A DNA stretch of 64,000 nucleotides, from contig CM074703.1 of NCBI GenBank assembly GCA_037367355.1, forward strand, positions 2,604,001-2,668,000, read 5' to 3'. Source of the DNA: Neoscytalidium dimidiatum (lineage: Eukaryota; Ascomycota; Dothideomycetes; Botryosphaeriales; Botryosphaeriaceae). This document shows, in pieces, positions 1 to 11,772 of the stretch (positions are counted from its first letter, which is position 1; each line of letters opens with the position of its first letter). The notes beneath the pieces are model-generated. The model made no database searches. It saw nothing but the letters and a program-made list of their open reading frames with translations, and was not told where the DNA came from. The translations under genes and the position numbers were made by a program.

Positions 1-3000
1 GCCGCCTGAGTCTGAGTCCCCCACTCCTCAAAAGCATGCGCCTCGACCTCACCAGGCCTAATGTCCCTGATCCAACCCTTCCCCTCACACACCTCGACCA
101 ACCCCCTCAACGTCTCCTCGCCGCTTCCCTTCAGCGTCCCGCTGCTACCCACGAGCACGAGCTTGCTTCGCGCCCGAGTGACTGCGACGTTCACACGGCG
201 CCAGTCACGCAGCAGCTCGCCGACGTTGCGTGCCTCGTTGCTGCGCACGCAGCTCACGAGCACGACCTCCTTGTCGCGGCCCTGGAACTTGTCGGCCGTG
301 TGCAGCTCGAGCGCCGGGGCGCGGTGGCGCAGCGCCTGGCGGAGCAGGGCGAGCTGCGAGCGGTAGAAGGTGATCACGCCGATCTCGGACGGTGGGACGC
401 CCGTCGAGATGAGCGCTTCAACGAGCTGAACGGTCAGGGTGCATTCCAGGGTGTTCAGGATGCGGGAGCCGCCGGAGAAGGTTTCCTGGGCGGTTGGGCC
501 AAGGGCATCGGTGTTAAGGAAGAGGACTTTGTTGTTGGGCTGCAGGGCATGGTTGAGCCAGCACGTGGGTGAATCGTGGCCGCGGCAGGCGAGCCCTTGG
601 TCGATAGCAGCGGCAGGGATAACAAAAGGGTTGCTAGAGCGGCTGCGTTGTGGCTGACTAACGGAGTGCGGGTGGTAGTGATGGCGCTGGAGGGCATCAA
701 GGCTGGGGATTGAGAGGGAGCGGTTGGCGACAGCGTCATTGCCGCATTTGAGCCGGCCGTTGTATATGAGGGTGTTTGAAAGGAGCATGATTTCGGCGCA
801 CATACGGTACTGATGCTCCAGGTTTACGACGGCTTCAGGGTGGCTTTCTGACAAGAGCTTGAACAAGCTAACGTCAAGCCCGCCCTCTTGAGCTTCTTTA
901 TTCTGGACAAGCGGGGGCAGTTGATAGTGGTCTCCGACAAGGATAAAGCGTTTAGCCATCCTGATGGGGCCAAGGCAAACAGGCAACGTGATTTGTGAGG
1001 CTTCATCGACTATGCAGTAGTCGAACAGCCGGCGGCGAAAGATTGGGTGGTTGATAGTCAGACAAGTCGTTGCCACGACTGGAGGATCCTTCCAAGTATG
1101 CTCAAGTTCTTCTAATGAGCTCGCAGGATGGGCGGCGATCATGGCGAATTCCTTGACTTCAGGATGTATCTTTACTGCGGCACCAAGCCGCAAGATGCCA
1201 ATGTCGTCATTCCGAATCTTAAGTAAGATGTTGTCGACAGCAGTGTGTGTATAGGACGTAAGCAAAACGCTCTTGCCTTTTGCTACCAGAGACCGAATGA
1301 TGTGAGCAATTGTTGTCGTTTTACCCGTACCTGGCATTCCCAGAACGAGCGCATAATCTTTTGCAGAGAAGACCTTATCCACTGCTGCTTCTTGATCCGA
1401 ATTCATCGCCATACGCTGCGATTTTGCGTGGATGGTATACCCGCTCGGACTTGGCTTGAACACAGGATCCTTGCCATCTACAATGAGGGCGCGAAGAGCA
1501 GTTGACCTAAAATCGCTGTCGTTCATGAGTTGAATGAGGTTGTTCCGGACCAAGGCCATCCCGTTACTGAATTCGTCCTTGTCAAGACGATACAGGATCG
1601 GTTCATCATCATGGTCGGCATGCTTTGAGGATGCGACAACTCCGGCAGTGACATCCATGAGCCCTACGAACGTTTGTCTGGTGACCGGATCAAAATCAGG
1701 TTGCTTGATGCGGGCATTGTGAAGGCGCCTGTCGACTGCCACTGTGATTGATCGTTTCCGAACCGAAACAACATATCCGTTGGCCAAGGCAAAGTGGCCC
1801 TTCTCATCCGAAACGACAATAGGTTCACCGACAGTTATTTGAGATTCCGTGAAAGAGAAGCTTGAAGGTGCATTGTGTTTCACAAGGTTGTACTGGAATC
1901 GGTTAATTTTTTGGCCCTCCGGAAAGTCCTTAAAAGATCCAGGGTCAACGACGACGTTGGCGAAACATCTCCCGAGCTTTTCACGCTCCTCGCTGAGCAG
2001 AGTCCAGAGCTCGCTGTGGAATCTCTTCATCTCCGACTCTTCTTTTGTCAAGAGTAAGTCCCATTTCTGGAAGAATTCTTGGTGGGGAACCTTCAGATTG
2101 CGGACAAGCTCCTCGAACTTCTGCTTTGCCGGCATCCCAAGTGTTTCCCCAGAGCCATCTTCTGCAAGTCTGTGATACAAGAAACACGTTTCTTGAGCAT
2201 AACACCTGTTGCATTGGTGGGAATCGGTGATCATTGGCGGAAGCCTTAGGCGTTCGCGGACGTAACATGCGATTTCATTCCTTTGGATGATCATCTGGCG
2301 AAGTTCATGTCTGATACCTCGAATGCGGCTGATATCAAAACTTTCCAGGTAGAATAGTACGCCATACGAAATATCAACATCTAAAACGGTTAGAGTTTTA
2401 CTGTAGCGTACACGAAAGGAGGAATCATACCATATCGATCGGACATGAGCAATGTGTACAAAGCCGTTTGCGCCTGGTGGGATATATTGACGGACCTTCC
2501 TGTTTTTAATTCAAAAGGCACAGTGAGTGTTCGCTCTCCAGACTCATCAAGCATGAGCACCTGCACCGAGGCGTCGACATTTCCCTTCAGTCCGTACATG
2601 GGAGACCAAATGTGTTCTTCAACCTCGAGAAGCTTGTTAATACTCATTTGGACAGTCTTTCCATTTCGGTCTTTAATAACCGCATCCGCCTTGATTATGT
2701 TAGCTGGAACATTTTCAATCCGAAAACCCTTGCGATGACTTACTCCAGGTCGAGCTTTAACAAATATCCTAGCCCAAGCTTGAATCTGTGGGATCTTGCT
2801 GACGAGGCGATCAATGACATGTTCAACGGTGATTCCGATCTCAAGTATTGACTCAAACTTCCTCGGGATGATGCGCTGGATTAGGTCGACAAGCCATTCA
2901 TGATCCCATCGATTTGCCTTGAGCGCTTCCTGGAACAATTCATGCAAGATAGTACCAATGAGCGCAGACTCGTTCGCGTCGCTAGTTGCCTTGATACGAT

Positions 3001-5023
3001 CCTGCAAGACGGCCTTGCGCATACATCCGAAAGAATCACCAATTGTCGTGGCGGAGATGAGATAGTCGGGGTGGACGATGATCATGTTGTTCTCGTTGTC
3101 AATCGTACATTGACCGCCAGGGGTGAATTCACCGATAACGTGGACATAGGAGCCTTTCTCGCATGGAGTATCATACCATGATTCACGAAGAGTGATAGCT
3201 TTGACCTTCTTGGTCTTCTCATCTTCCACCAGGAATACCTATAGGGTGTCAGTCGTTTACCAGTGTATGATGCTGTGGGACGCGAAGGGACCTTCTCCGG
3301 CTGCACCACATTCTTACTGGTGTACTGGCCGTAAACGATATCCGTGACAAGGTATCGCTGAATCGTCCGGGCACATCCGTCACTGTCACTCTTCAACGCC
3401 TTAGTTAATGTTACCCTGATGGAAAGGGGCATTATGTACGTACAGATCCAGCGCTATTCCTCCTTTTCTGCGTCGCTTCTCGTTCAGCTTGCTCAGCTTC
3501 GTCGAAATCGAAATCATCACCATATTCCTCATCATCATCATCATCATCATCTGGGATAACCTGAACCTCTTTCGTGGGCTTCCGAATATGGGCGTCCACC
3601 AACTGTCGAGATTCTAACTGAGACACGACTACCTCAGCATCTTCAACGATGGATTTGAAGTCACCTCCCTCATCAAACTCATCTAAACCGTCTTCATCTA
3701 GACCATCAACGATTGTCTTATTGTGTGGATGGCTCGGGTCTCCATGGAGGTCTGGGCCGGTTTCCTGGTCCGATGAGGTTTCCGGAATGGATTGGTTGAG
3801 ATTCTGTGCCGTGCTAGCAATAGCCATGACCTGCTCAAAGACATCATCTTCGAAGTCTAGATCATCGAATTCATCGGAATTAGACGCTTCGGTTACTATT
3901 TCAATGTCTGGATCTCGCTCCTCCGCATCAAGTGGTGGGGAGCAGGGTGCGTCGGCCTCACGACTCATCCGGCGTCCACTGGATGGAGAAGGCTGTTGTG
4001 CTGACGAATGAAGGACCGAAATGTCTGGTATAGGTTCAGAACTGGAGGGGCCATTGGAGTTCAACCTCGATGGCTGTTCCAAACGCTCTTTGAGAATTTT
4101 AACACTGGTCTGCCAATTCTTGGAGGCCTTCGGCTGGGAACCACTTGATCCAATGTTGCCCTCCTCGTCATTGTCCTTGCAGATGGTGCGAAATGCTCCG
4201 GTTGTCCTGGGCTTCTTCCGTCGAGTAATTGTCGACCGTTCATGGTAACTAGCGTATCTTCTCAGTCCTCTCACAGTGCCATCATCGCGTGGAGACGAAT
4301 CCATCATCCAGTCCCTGCTCCTAGCAACGACAGGCGTTTCCAGATTTGATGGAAGTCTGCTAAAATACTTGTTCGTATGTTCTGCACCAGGGTCGGCACG
4401 AGGAGTTTCGGTCGAGCTACCGACGCGAGGTAGATTGAAAAATTCACGTTGCGAGGCGGAAGGTGGTGATGAGCTCCTTGTTTCTCTTTTCCTTTTTCGG
4501 TGCGGAGCAGGAGATCGCTGGGGGGAGACAGGTGTACGCTGGGTAGGAACATGCCATTGTAATTCTGGAGAGCATCTCAATTTGGTCATCGAATCCAAGG
4601 GCTCTCCCCTGCCACTGAGTGGTTGCCTGTGAGGTGCGGGTGTTGCGGGGCATGTGTTTGCATCTTGTAGAGTGTGCGCAGAAGGCACAGTAGTATCTGC
4701 AGGAAGTTGATCGGCCACGGAAGTGTGCTCGGTTGGCATGTTCTCTTTGTCCGCAGGATCGTCGGGAGCTCCTTCGATGAATTGGAATTTCTTCAATTTG
4801 GTCCTGGATGGAGTCGATGCCTTGATTGGCGGGCCAGTCATGACAGGATCGCGTCTGTCGAGATTGGGCTTCTTATAGAGGTCATTAACGGTGCGAGCGC
4901 GTTGCCATTGGGGACGTGCTTTCTGCGAGGTATGCTGTCAGCGTATGGGCAGGTAGTAAGCGAAGGTAATGTTACTCTATTGCAGTGCTCCTGATCGAAG
5001 AAGGACCGCTGGCGGCTGGCCAT
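1..5023 (-). CDS. DNA2: DNA replication ATP-dependent helicase/nuclease DNA2 (3' end cut by window edge)
   Basis: Nuclease-helicase that trims long Okazaki flaps and resects double-strand breaks in the nucleus. Exons on the minus strand: 5023-4976, 4922-3444, 3399-3292, 3238-2431, 2380-1, giving 1607 residues before the edge. Introns are 53, 44, 53 and 50 bp. The first ~500 residues are low-complexity and acidic (poly-Asp near 3535), as in fungal DNA2. The nuclease domain shows GTILHELFQEAL, DAVIKDRNG and FELKTG. Four Fe-S cysteines sit near residues 617, 871, 874 and 880 (FGCMRK, then CNRCYAQETC). The superfamily-1 helicase shows Walker A GMPGTGKTTT near residue 1162, DEAS near 1273 and DKFQGRDK near 1511; VNVAVTRARSKL follows. 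All are in one frame. I chose the ATG at 5023 because MASRQRSFFDQEH then splices into the conserved frame; the ATG at 4841 would be a shorter start. Only a few C-terminal residues should be missing. The exact acceptor of intron 2 is the least certain border. Confidence 0.95.
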
Positions 5024-5069
5024 GGAGCGAGGGTAGAAGGCTGGGCAATCCGGTTGCAGCGGGAAGAGG

Positions 5070-5193
5070 CGCGTCGTCGCGGAGGGAGACGCGTCGGGGT
5101 TTGTTGCGACAGCCCAACCTAACTCCATGACGCGCCGCTCACGTGCAGGCCGAGCGAATCAGCGAGCGCGTCATTCGCAATTGCCGACGCGCC
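5070..5193. promoter_or_regulatory. Cluster of MCB-like GACGCG/ACGCGT sites in the DNA2 promoter
   Basis: Within 50-170 bp upstream of the DNA2 start, GACGCG or its complement occurs at 5070-5075, 5088-5095 (palindromic ACGCGT inside), 5129-5134, 5167-5172 and 5186-5191. ACGCGT is the MluI cell-cycle box bound by the MBF complex of fungi, which drives G1/S transcription of replication genes. That fits a gene such as DNA2. The sites are seen; their function is inferred. The same 497-bp spacer (5024-5520) must also hold the promoter of the divergent carrier gene, whose side is rich in CT tracts. Confidence 0.5.
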
Positions 5194-5520
5194 GGATATC
5201 GGTCGCCAAGCACCGGGGACTCCACCCCATCTTGAGGGCACGCACGCTCCAAATTCCCGCCGAGGCCGTCGAGAATCAGTGTCGGTGCAATTGCTCGCGA
5301 TTGCTAGCTGCATTTTCTCTCTGTCGTCTCGCCTGTTCCTCGTCCGGTCTCGTAGCCCTGCAGCCCGGGGTAGGCAATCTCCCGCTCTTCATCTTTCACG
5401 CGGCCCGCCCTATCTTCCGTTTCCGCTCCCAGACTCCGGCGCCGCAGCTCCACAACACCAGCCGGACCCTTCTTTTGACTCTTCCCCTCCGCCGCAACTT
5501 CCACCTCCAAACCCAGCGCC

Positions 5521-6741
5521 ATGGCATCCGACAAGAAGCCTCTTCCTTTCGCCTACCAGTTCGCCGCCGGTAAGCTAACGCATATGTGCTTTGCAATTTC
5601 CGCAGTAACTAATTCTCTGTGCAGGCGCGGTGGCCGGTGTCTCCGAAGTGAGTATTGGCGCAAACTGATCGCGTGATGTCAGAGCTAACTTGCCGCTCTG
5701 TGATAGATTCTTGTCATGTAAGATTATCGCGCTGTCATTTGCCAGACAATTGGCTCACAAAAGACTTAGGTATCCGCTCGACGTGGTCAAGACGAGAGTG
5801 TAAGCACCGTACCGCCCGACCGACGCGCAAATCACTGAGGAGATACAGGCAACTTCAGACTGGCAAGGGTGCTGGCGAGGAGGCCTACAACGGTATGCTG
5901 GACTGCTTCAGGAAGATCATCAAGCATGAAGGGTAATGCCATACGGCCTAAGTTGGAGAGAAGACCACGGCGCTAATGCGCGCCTAGTTTCTCCCGCCTG
6001 TACCGCGGTATCAGCGCGCCCATTCTGATGGAAGCTCCCAAGAGGTGCGTTTCTTTCCCTGAGTCTGGAGTCTGAGAATTAATTGCTCCCAGAGCTACCA
6101 AGTTCGCTGCAAACGACGAGTGGGGCAAGTTCTACCGCAGGTTGTTCGGCCAGGCCAAGATGAACCAGAGTCTTTCCGTCCTGACTGGTGCTACCGCTGG
6201 CGCAACCGAGGCTTTCGTTGTCGTTCCGTTTGAGCTCGTCAAGATTCGTCTGCAAGACAAGGCTCAGGCCGGCAAGTACACTGGCATGCTGGACTGCGTC
6301 ACTAAGATCATCAAGCATGAGGGCCCCCTCACCCTATACCAGGGTTTGGAGAGCACCATGTGGAGGCACATTCTTTGGAACGCCGGCTACTTCGGATGCA
6401 TCTTCCAAGTTCGCGCGCTCCTGCCCGCGGCCAAGGATAAGGGCTCCCAGATTAGGAACGATCTTCTGTCCGGTGCCATCGGTGGCACGGTTGGTACCAT
6501 CGTGAACACTCCTATGGACGTCGTCAAGTCGCGCATTCAAAACTCGCCTAAGGTCGCCGGCACCGTTCCTAAGTACAACTGGGCATGGCCGGCTTTGGGT
6601 ACGGTCATGAAGGAAGAGGGCTTCGCCGCTCTGTACAAGGGTTTCTTGCCCAAGGTGCTGCGTCTTGGCCCTGGCGGTGGTATCCTGCTGGTCGTCTACA
6701 CGGGCGTTCTGGACTTCTTCAGGAAGGTGAGGGGCGAATAG
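5521..6741 (+). CDS. Mitochondrial 2-oxodicarboxylate carrier (ODC1/ODC2 family)
   Basis: Inner-membrane carrier of the SLC25 family that exchanges 2-oxoadipate and 2-oxoglutarate, linking the TCA cycle with lysine and glutamate metabolism. Exons: 5521-5569, 5625-5647, 5707-5717, 5770-5799, 5849-5932, 5988-6044, 6093-6741; the protein is 300 residues, the usual carrier size. The three carrier repeats each have the signature PxD/ExxK/R: PLDVVKTRV, PFELVKIRL and PMDVVKSRI. The paired GMLDC...KIIKHEG blocks of repeats 1 and 2, and the ATKFAANDEWGKFYR stretch, point to the oxodicarboxylate subfamily rather than citrate or dicarboxylate carriers. Exon 3 is only 11 nt and completes codons for I-L-V-M. 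Six introns lie in the first 570 bp and none in the second half. The start ATGGCATCCGAC follows a CT-rich leader. Substrate assignment rests on recalled family resemblance. Confidence 0.93.
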
Positions 6742-7280
6742 AGGTCTTTCCATTCGATCCAATTAGTTGATGGGCGCACGAGCGAGCATACCGGTAGATT
6801 TTCTGCCTTCAAGTAGACTGTATGACCATCGAAAGCAGCCCTGCGAACGCGCGGGCTGAGGCAAGAGCAAATTTCAAAATTTGAAGCTCAATTTGGGGCA
6901 ACCATTTCATTACCCCGCCTCACGCTATCGAAGAAACAAGAAGTGCTTGGGGTCAGTGCTGTCAATTTATGCTTTGTTTTCGTGCCTGAACACTACGTAA
7001 GAAAGTACCGAGGTGCTGGATGATCCGCGTCAGGCGTCATAGGCAAGGTGCTTGATCCCCGCCATCTCGCGTGGCTCTCGCATCCGCACTCCACACCATC
7101 GCCTACGCACCTTCCGCAGCATGATCACTACATAAGCCTCCCTCTTGAGGCAGTGCCCAAGCGGTGCTATTCGCACGCTCGCACGACCAATTCCTCACGA
7201 CCGTAGCATCCCACCCATCGCACATCAATACGAAAGGTGCGCGCGCACACACGTCGATCCGCACATAACCCACACGCAAT
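6742..7280. other. Spacer between the carrier gene and NPR3
   Basis: This 539-bp stretch should hold the carrier 3' UTR and the NPR3 promoter and leader. I see no coding signal, and no clear TATA box or strong repeat. Confidence 0.6.
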
Positions 7281-10050
7281 ATGCCGTCGCCGAACATCCT
7301 GCCGCCCAATCCGTCGCTCGTCGCGATCCTGCTCGTCATCAAGTCGCTCTCGGGCCCGCGCCTGGTCTTCCACTACCCGCCGCACCCCGTCGGCCCCTCG
7401 AACGCCACGCCCCAACACCCGCAGTGGTACGGCACCTCGGGCTCGACGCTGACCGACGACGACGACTCGACCACCTCCTCGTCGACCAGCTGGAGCTCTG
7501 ACGACGGCGATAGCGACGGCTCGGATGAGGTGGCCAGCGAGGCTGAGGGTGCAAGCAGGGCGGGTAGCCGCGGCACAAGCAAGGGGACGAGTCGGGGCAC
7601 CGGGTTGCGGGATGGGAGGAGTAGAGGGCAGAGGAGCTTGAGGAGCACGAGTGAGGATGTTACCGAAGAGGAGGGTGACGACGACGATACGGGTCTGGGA
7701 GATGAGGAGGGGAGATGCGGCGGCGGCGGTGGGGCGGGCGCGCCCGGAAAGAAGATGGGGGTTGGCGCGCAGGACGATCGCGGGCCGGAGTGGGAGACTG
7801 TGATGGGATTTAAGAGCGAAGGATTGGAGAAGCTGTTGTGTCCTGGGAAGGGGTTTAATAAAAGGAAGTTTGAGGTGGGAATGGAGGGATTGAGCTTCCT
7901 GGGTTATCCGATGTTTGCAAAGGGCAACGGTGCGTGGCGGAAGAGGAGAAAGAGCGAGAAGAAGAAGCCGGGTGCCAGCCAGGAGGATGTGCGCGCCGGC
8001 AATGGAAACCAGGATGCGGATGGCCAATACGCCAGCGGTGCGCCCGCGGATACAGAAGACGAGGGCGTGGATGTGACTGGCCCTGAAGACGGTATGCCCA
8101 TTGATCTCCCACCGGGTTTCGAGCCGGGATATGGACACGGGATCTCTGACGAAGCTTCGGACGCCGGTTCAGATGCGAAGAGTGCCTCGACTGCAGGTGG
8201 AGATACGGAGATGACAATGTTCAATGTTGTGTTTGTGCTAAATCCTCCCGCGTTGGAATACCAGCTCAGGACCGGCGAGATGTACGATAATGTCATCCGC
8301 AAGTTCGCTAAGGATCTTAAGTACGAACAGGCCAAAACCAATTATGTATGGAGAGAATCCAAGGTTATTCTAAATTTGAAAAATAAGGCCAAGGAAAACA
8401 GTGAGTACACGGAGCAATATATCGTCTCGACTCTCGCTCTTGTTAATCCTTGAACCAGGAGAGCCCATGTCTATGCTTTGGCATAATATCATTTCGTCAT
8501 CACCATTGGCAAAAGCCATCGCCATTATCTACGACGCCATCTCCAATAACAAGATTGCTCACATCAACCTTGCTACTCTAGCAGACGCGTCGTATCAAAT
8601 ACCCCAGGCGCCGTCTACACCTTACATTCCCAGGCCAACCGAGCCGCAAATGCCAGGACTCTGGTTGACCACGGCCAATCTCCCAGATGAAAATGCGGAG
8701 ACAGACCCCGGCTTCACAGTCGCTCTCACACCCCATTCCGCGCTTCTTTTGCTAGAAGATAAGGAAACTCTTCTCAAGGAAATCGAAGGTGATGCTAAGG
8801 AGCATTCCGTCCAATTAGCATTTTACATTAGCAACTTGACGCCGACCAAATCCCTTAATAAGCTCGCCATCCAGTATAAGATCCCGGTAGCTGATCTCGA
8901 GTTCATCGCAGCTCATCTCATCTATTGGCGTCGTGCGCGAGCAATCCCCCCTCTTCACCATCGAGATATATACATCGTCTCCCCGAACGCAGATATGCGC
9001 AAGCTACCACAGGCTATACCAGCATACGCGGCACGCTTTCCTACACTACCGTCGCTTCCTAAGATGCTTAGTCTTCTCTCAAACCAGTCTCCAAGGACAT
9101 ATGGCACCATTATTCCCAGCAAGGACCACCGCACCGCATACATGGAGATCCTCGCCTGGCTAATGCGCGGCGGCTGGGTGACGCAACTCCGCACCTTCGC
9201 CTGGATCCGCGTCTCCCCTGAAGTCCAAGCCGAAGTCGCCGCCATTATGGAGCGCGAAGCCAAAGACGCCGCCCGCGCCGCAATGCAAGCAGCACGCGAA
9301 CGGCATGCTGCGCTGGAAGTGCACTCGGACGACGCCTCAGATCGCGCCACAATCGCCAGCGACGACGTCCCATCAACACCACATCATGCCAGCAGTAGCC
9401 GCCGCGAGGAGCGTTCACCACGTAACAGTGAGACAGCTTCGGACGGTGGCGGCAGCACTCGCAGCTCGCGCAACAACAACTTTACAAGCAACCCTGCCGG
9501 TGCTTCCTCCTCAACCAGCCCTAACGCTATCCGCCACTCCCTGCTGCACGCATCCCCCTCAGCGACATCCCTCACGGGTCTCTCGACCGTATCCTCCAAC
9601 TCGTCCATGCCCCACGGCACGCCCAACACACCTCAGCGCACAGCCAACTCGCTCCGCCACCACCTACACCATCCACACCACCTCTCCAATGCGCCAACCA
9701 ATAATAACGGCTCTGTCGCCGCTGCCGCGGCGAATTTCCATGGTACCGCACCGCACGGCGTGCATACGGCGTCAAAAGACCCGAGTGACTATGCGCCGCG
9801 CATGATTTACAGCCCGCAGCGTGCGAATGCGCTGGAGGCGAGGTGGATCGAGCATATCAGGAGCAGTTTTGGAGATGAGGGGGCAGAGAAGGACGTCAGG
9901 GATTTATGGCCAGCGTTGTTGAAGTATTTTGATGGGAGGCACGCGTTGGATGATATTGCGGGGAGGGAAGGGATCAAGAGGAAGAGGGTGTGGAGTGTGT
10001 TGGGCGTGCTGAGGGAAAGGAATGTACTATATTTTGTGAGGCATTGGTGA
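7281..10050 (+). CDS. NPR3: Nitrogen permease regulator 3 (NPR3), SEACIT/GATOR1 subunit
   Basis: Subunit of the vacuole-associated SEACIT (GATOR1) complex that, with NPR2 and Iml1, switches off TORC1 when nitrogen is scarce. Exons 7281-8400 and 8459-10050 are separated by a 58-bp intron (donor GTGAGT, acceptor ACCAG) and encode 903 residues. The N-terminus PNPSLVAILLVIKSLSGPRL, followed by VFHYPPHP, is the typical NPR3 opening strand block of the longin-like domain. The splice joins KAKEN to REPMSMLWH, where the conserved helical part begins. A Ser/Gly/Asp-rich insert (about residues 55-150) and a Ser/His/Asn-rich tail insert (about 680-820) are low complexity. The C-terminal winged-helix end is clear: ALDDIAGREGIKRKRVWSVL. 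Start: first ATG of the frame, matching the usual NPR3 N-terminus. Confidence 0.93.
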
Positions 10051-10540
10051 GGGGCCGAAGGACCGCCCTTTTGCAGAGGGTTCGATCATGATAGTAGAGG
10101 AGGAAGAGAGGATATTCATCAGAAATGAAGTACCATCCCAGGAGGTGGAAGTAATTACTCTTCGAACTACAGCAAAAGCCCACGTAGGGAGCTAAAGCAA
10201 TTGTCTAGACGTAAATACAACGAATACCGTGAAATTTCTGGCGTTCGGGTAACTATTTCGATTAATCATGAGCCGTAACGCGCGAGAGTATACCCTTACA
10301 ATGTATTGCTGCACCGACAGAATTAAAAGGCACATGATGAATGTATACCACAGGCTCACAGGAGGACAGTCAGACTTGGTCAAACATATGAAGCTTCGTC
10401 TAATAAGGTCTCCTTTTCGATCGAAAGCTAGGGACTAAAAGCAATAGCTAAAGGCCAACTGCACCGGGCGCTGTACCTCACGAATCAACCATCCGCCATC
10501 CACTCCTTCTCCACTCCACCCCTCTCTCAATCCCTCACTT
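10051..10540. other. NPR3 downstream region
   Basis: About 490 bp after the NPR3 stop, moderately AT-rich, with no open frame of note. It should hold the NPR3 3' UTR and poly(A) signals. I see nothing else in it. Confidence 0.5.
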
Positions 10541-11772
10541 CTTCGACAGCCTCACCATCTTCTCTCTCTCCCTCGTCAACGCATTCGCCTTCTGTCTCTC
10601 CGCTGAATTACCCTCATGCGCCTCTCCCAACAACACTGCATCAGCCATGACCGTCCTCCCCTTCCACACCTCGCCATACATGCGATCTCAGCCTTAACAA
10701 ATGCATCCGGCATATCATGATAGAACCAGCTCTCAATAGCACCTACATCCCCCCTTCTCAACGACTAGGGACTCCCAACGCTCTCAACCATCGCCCGGAC
10801 AGTATCCACATCCACCTTCTTGCCGCCGTCAGACCGACCTCATTCCAGCACCTCGCCAGCCGCTCCAGCCATCCGTGCGGAAAACGGCCCAGGAAGACCA
10901 AACGCGACTAGCAGTACTGCGAACTCCCTCGTTAGCGCAGTCAACGGGGGCAAGGACGTGATCGTTCGCCGGGTGCGGCTCGAAGCGGGCGCCGGTCTTC
11001 AGGGGCTTTCTGCTCCTTCGCGAGATCATCCTTCTGCTTCTGCGCAACAAGCAACATGCGGCACAGCCCGCGGTCGAAGCCAGAGATGCCCCCGCGCTTC
11101 TTGGGGGCTTGGTGCAGCGGTCGGCATAGGCTACTAAGGAGCCTGCAGCCCTTCGATAGGCGAGAAGATCCGATACTCGTCGCTCAGGAATGCGCGCGTC
11201 GTGCCTACGTTATCGGAGATACATGGACGCTTGAGGTATAGGGCGCCGCATGTGCATGATGGTGGAGGATAGATGTTGTTGATGGGCGTGGCGTTGATGT
11301 TTTGGGCGTGGACGGCGGGGTTCACGTGGGAGATTCAGATTGAGAAGCTGTAGTGGTCACGGAGGGAGGTGGTGCTCTTTAACAGGGAGAAAAAGTGGGT
11401 GTAGAGGTGTTAGGGGCCTATATGTCGAACGGTGGAGGCGCGTGCGGCATTGTGGGGAGAGGTTATTCAACTCTTCTTACCTTTCTTCCTCCCCTTCTTC
11501 TTTCCCTGCTTGACCTCCGACTCCTGGCCGGCGACGGACTGCTGCTTGGCCCAGTCCAAATTGACGTAGGGTGGCTTATTCATGAAAATGTGTGGCTGCT
11601 CCAGTAATAGCTGATCGCCGGCCTGCACTGCCATGTAGTGCTGGTGGGCCTTGTCTAGCATATCGTTGAGGTAGGCTAGACGCTAGGCGAGCGTCTTGTT
11701 GGCGTAGTCAGAGGTCTGCCAATGACATTCACGCCATTGGCTGCTGAAGGGAGTGTAGCCGTAATCAGGCAT
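10540..11772 (-). pseudogene. Decayed protein-coding gene of unknown family
   Basis: Read on the minus strand, an ATG at 11772 opens MPDYGYTPFSSQWREC, then the frame meets TAG at 11685-11683 and goes straight on as RLAYLNDMLDKAHQHYM to a Lys/Arg-rich tail (GKKKGRKKG) near 11470. The TAG could be a former CAG (C to T). Further down, coding-like pieces appear in shifting frames: PINNIYPPPSCTCGALYLKR (about 11290-11230), FDRGLCRMLLVAQKQKDDLA (about 11070-11010), AIESWFYHDMPDAFVKAEI (about 10740-10684), and after a frame change MYGEVWKGRTVMADAVLLG ending in VRLSKK and a stop near 10540. Nonsense codons and frame shifts between protein-like fragments indicate a dead gene; some shifts may be introns. 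I do not recognise the family. Confidence 0.55.

Noticed and set aside
3292..3420. Alternative acceptor CATCAG at about 3420 for DNA2 intron 2
   Set aside because: It would make a 24-bp intron, too short to splice; the acceptor at 3400 gives 44 bp and keeps the frame.
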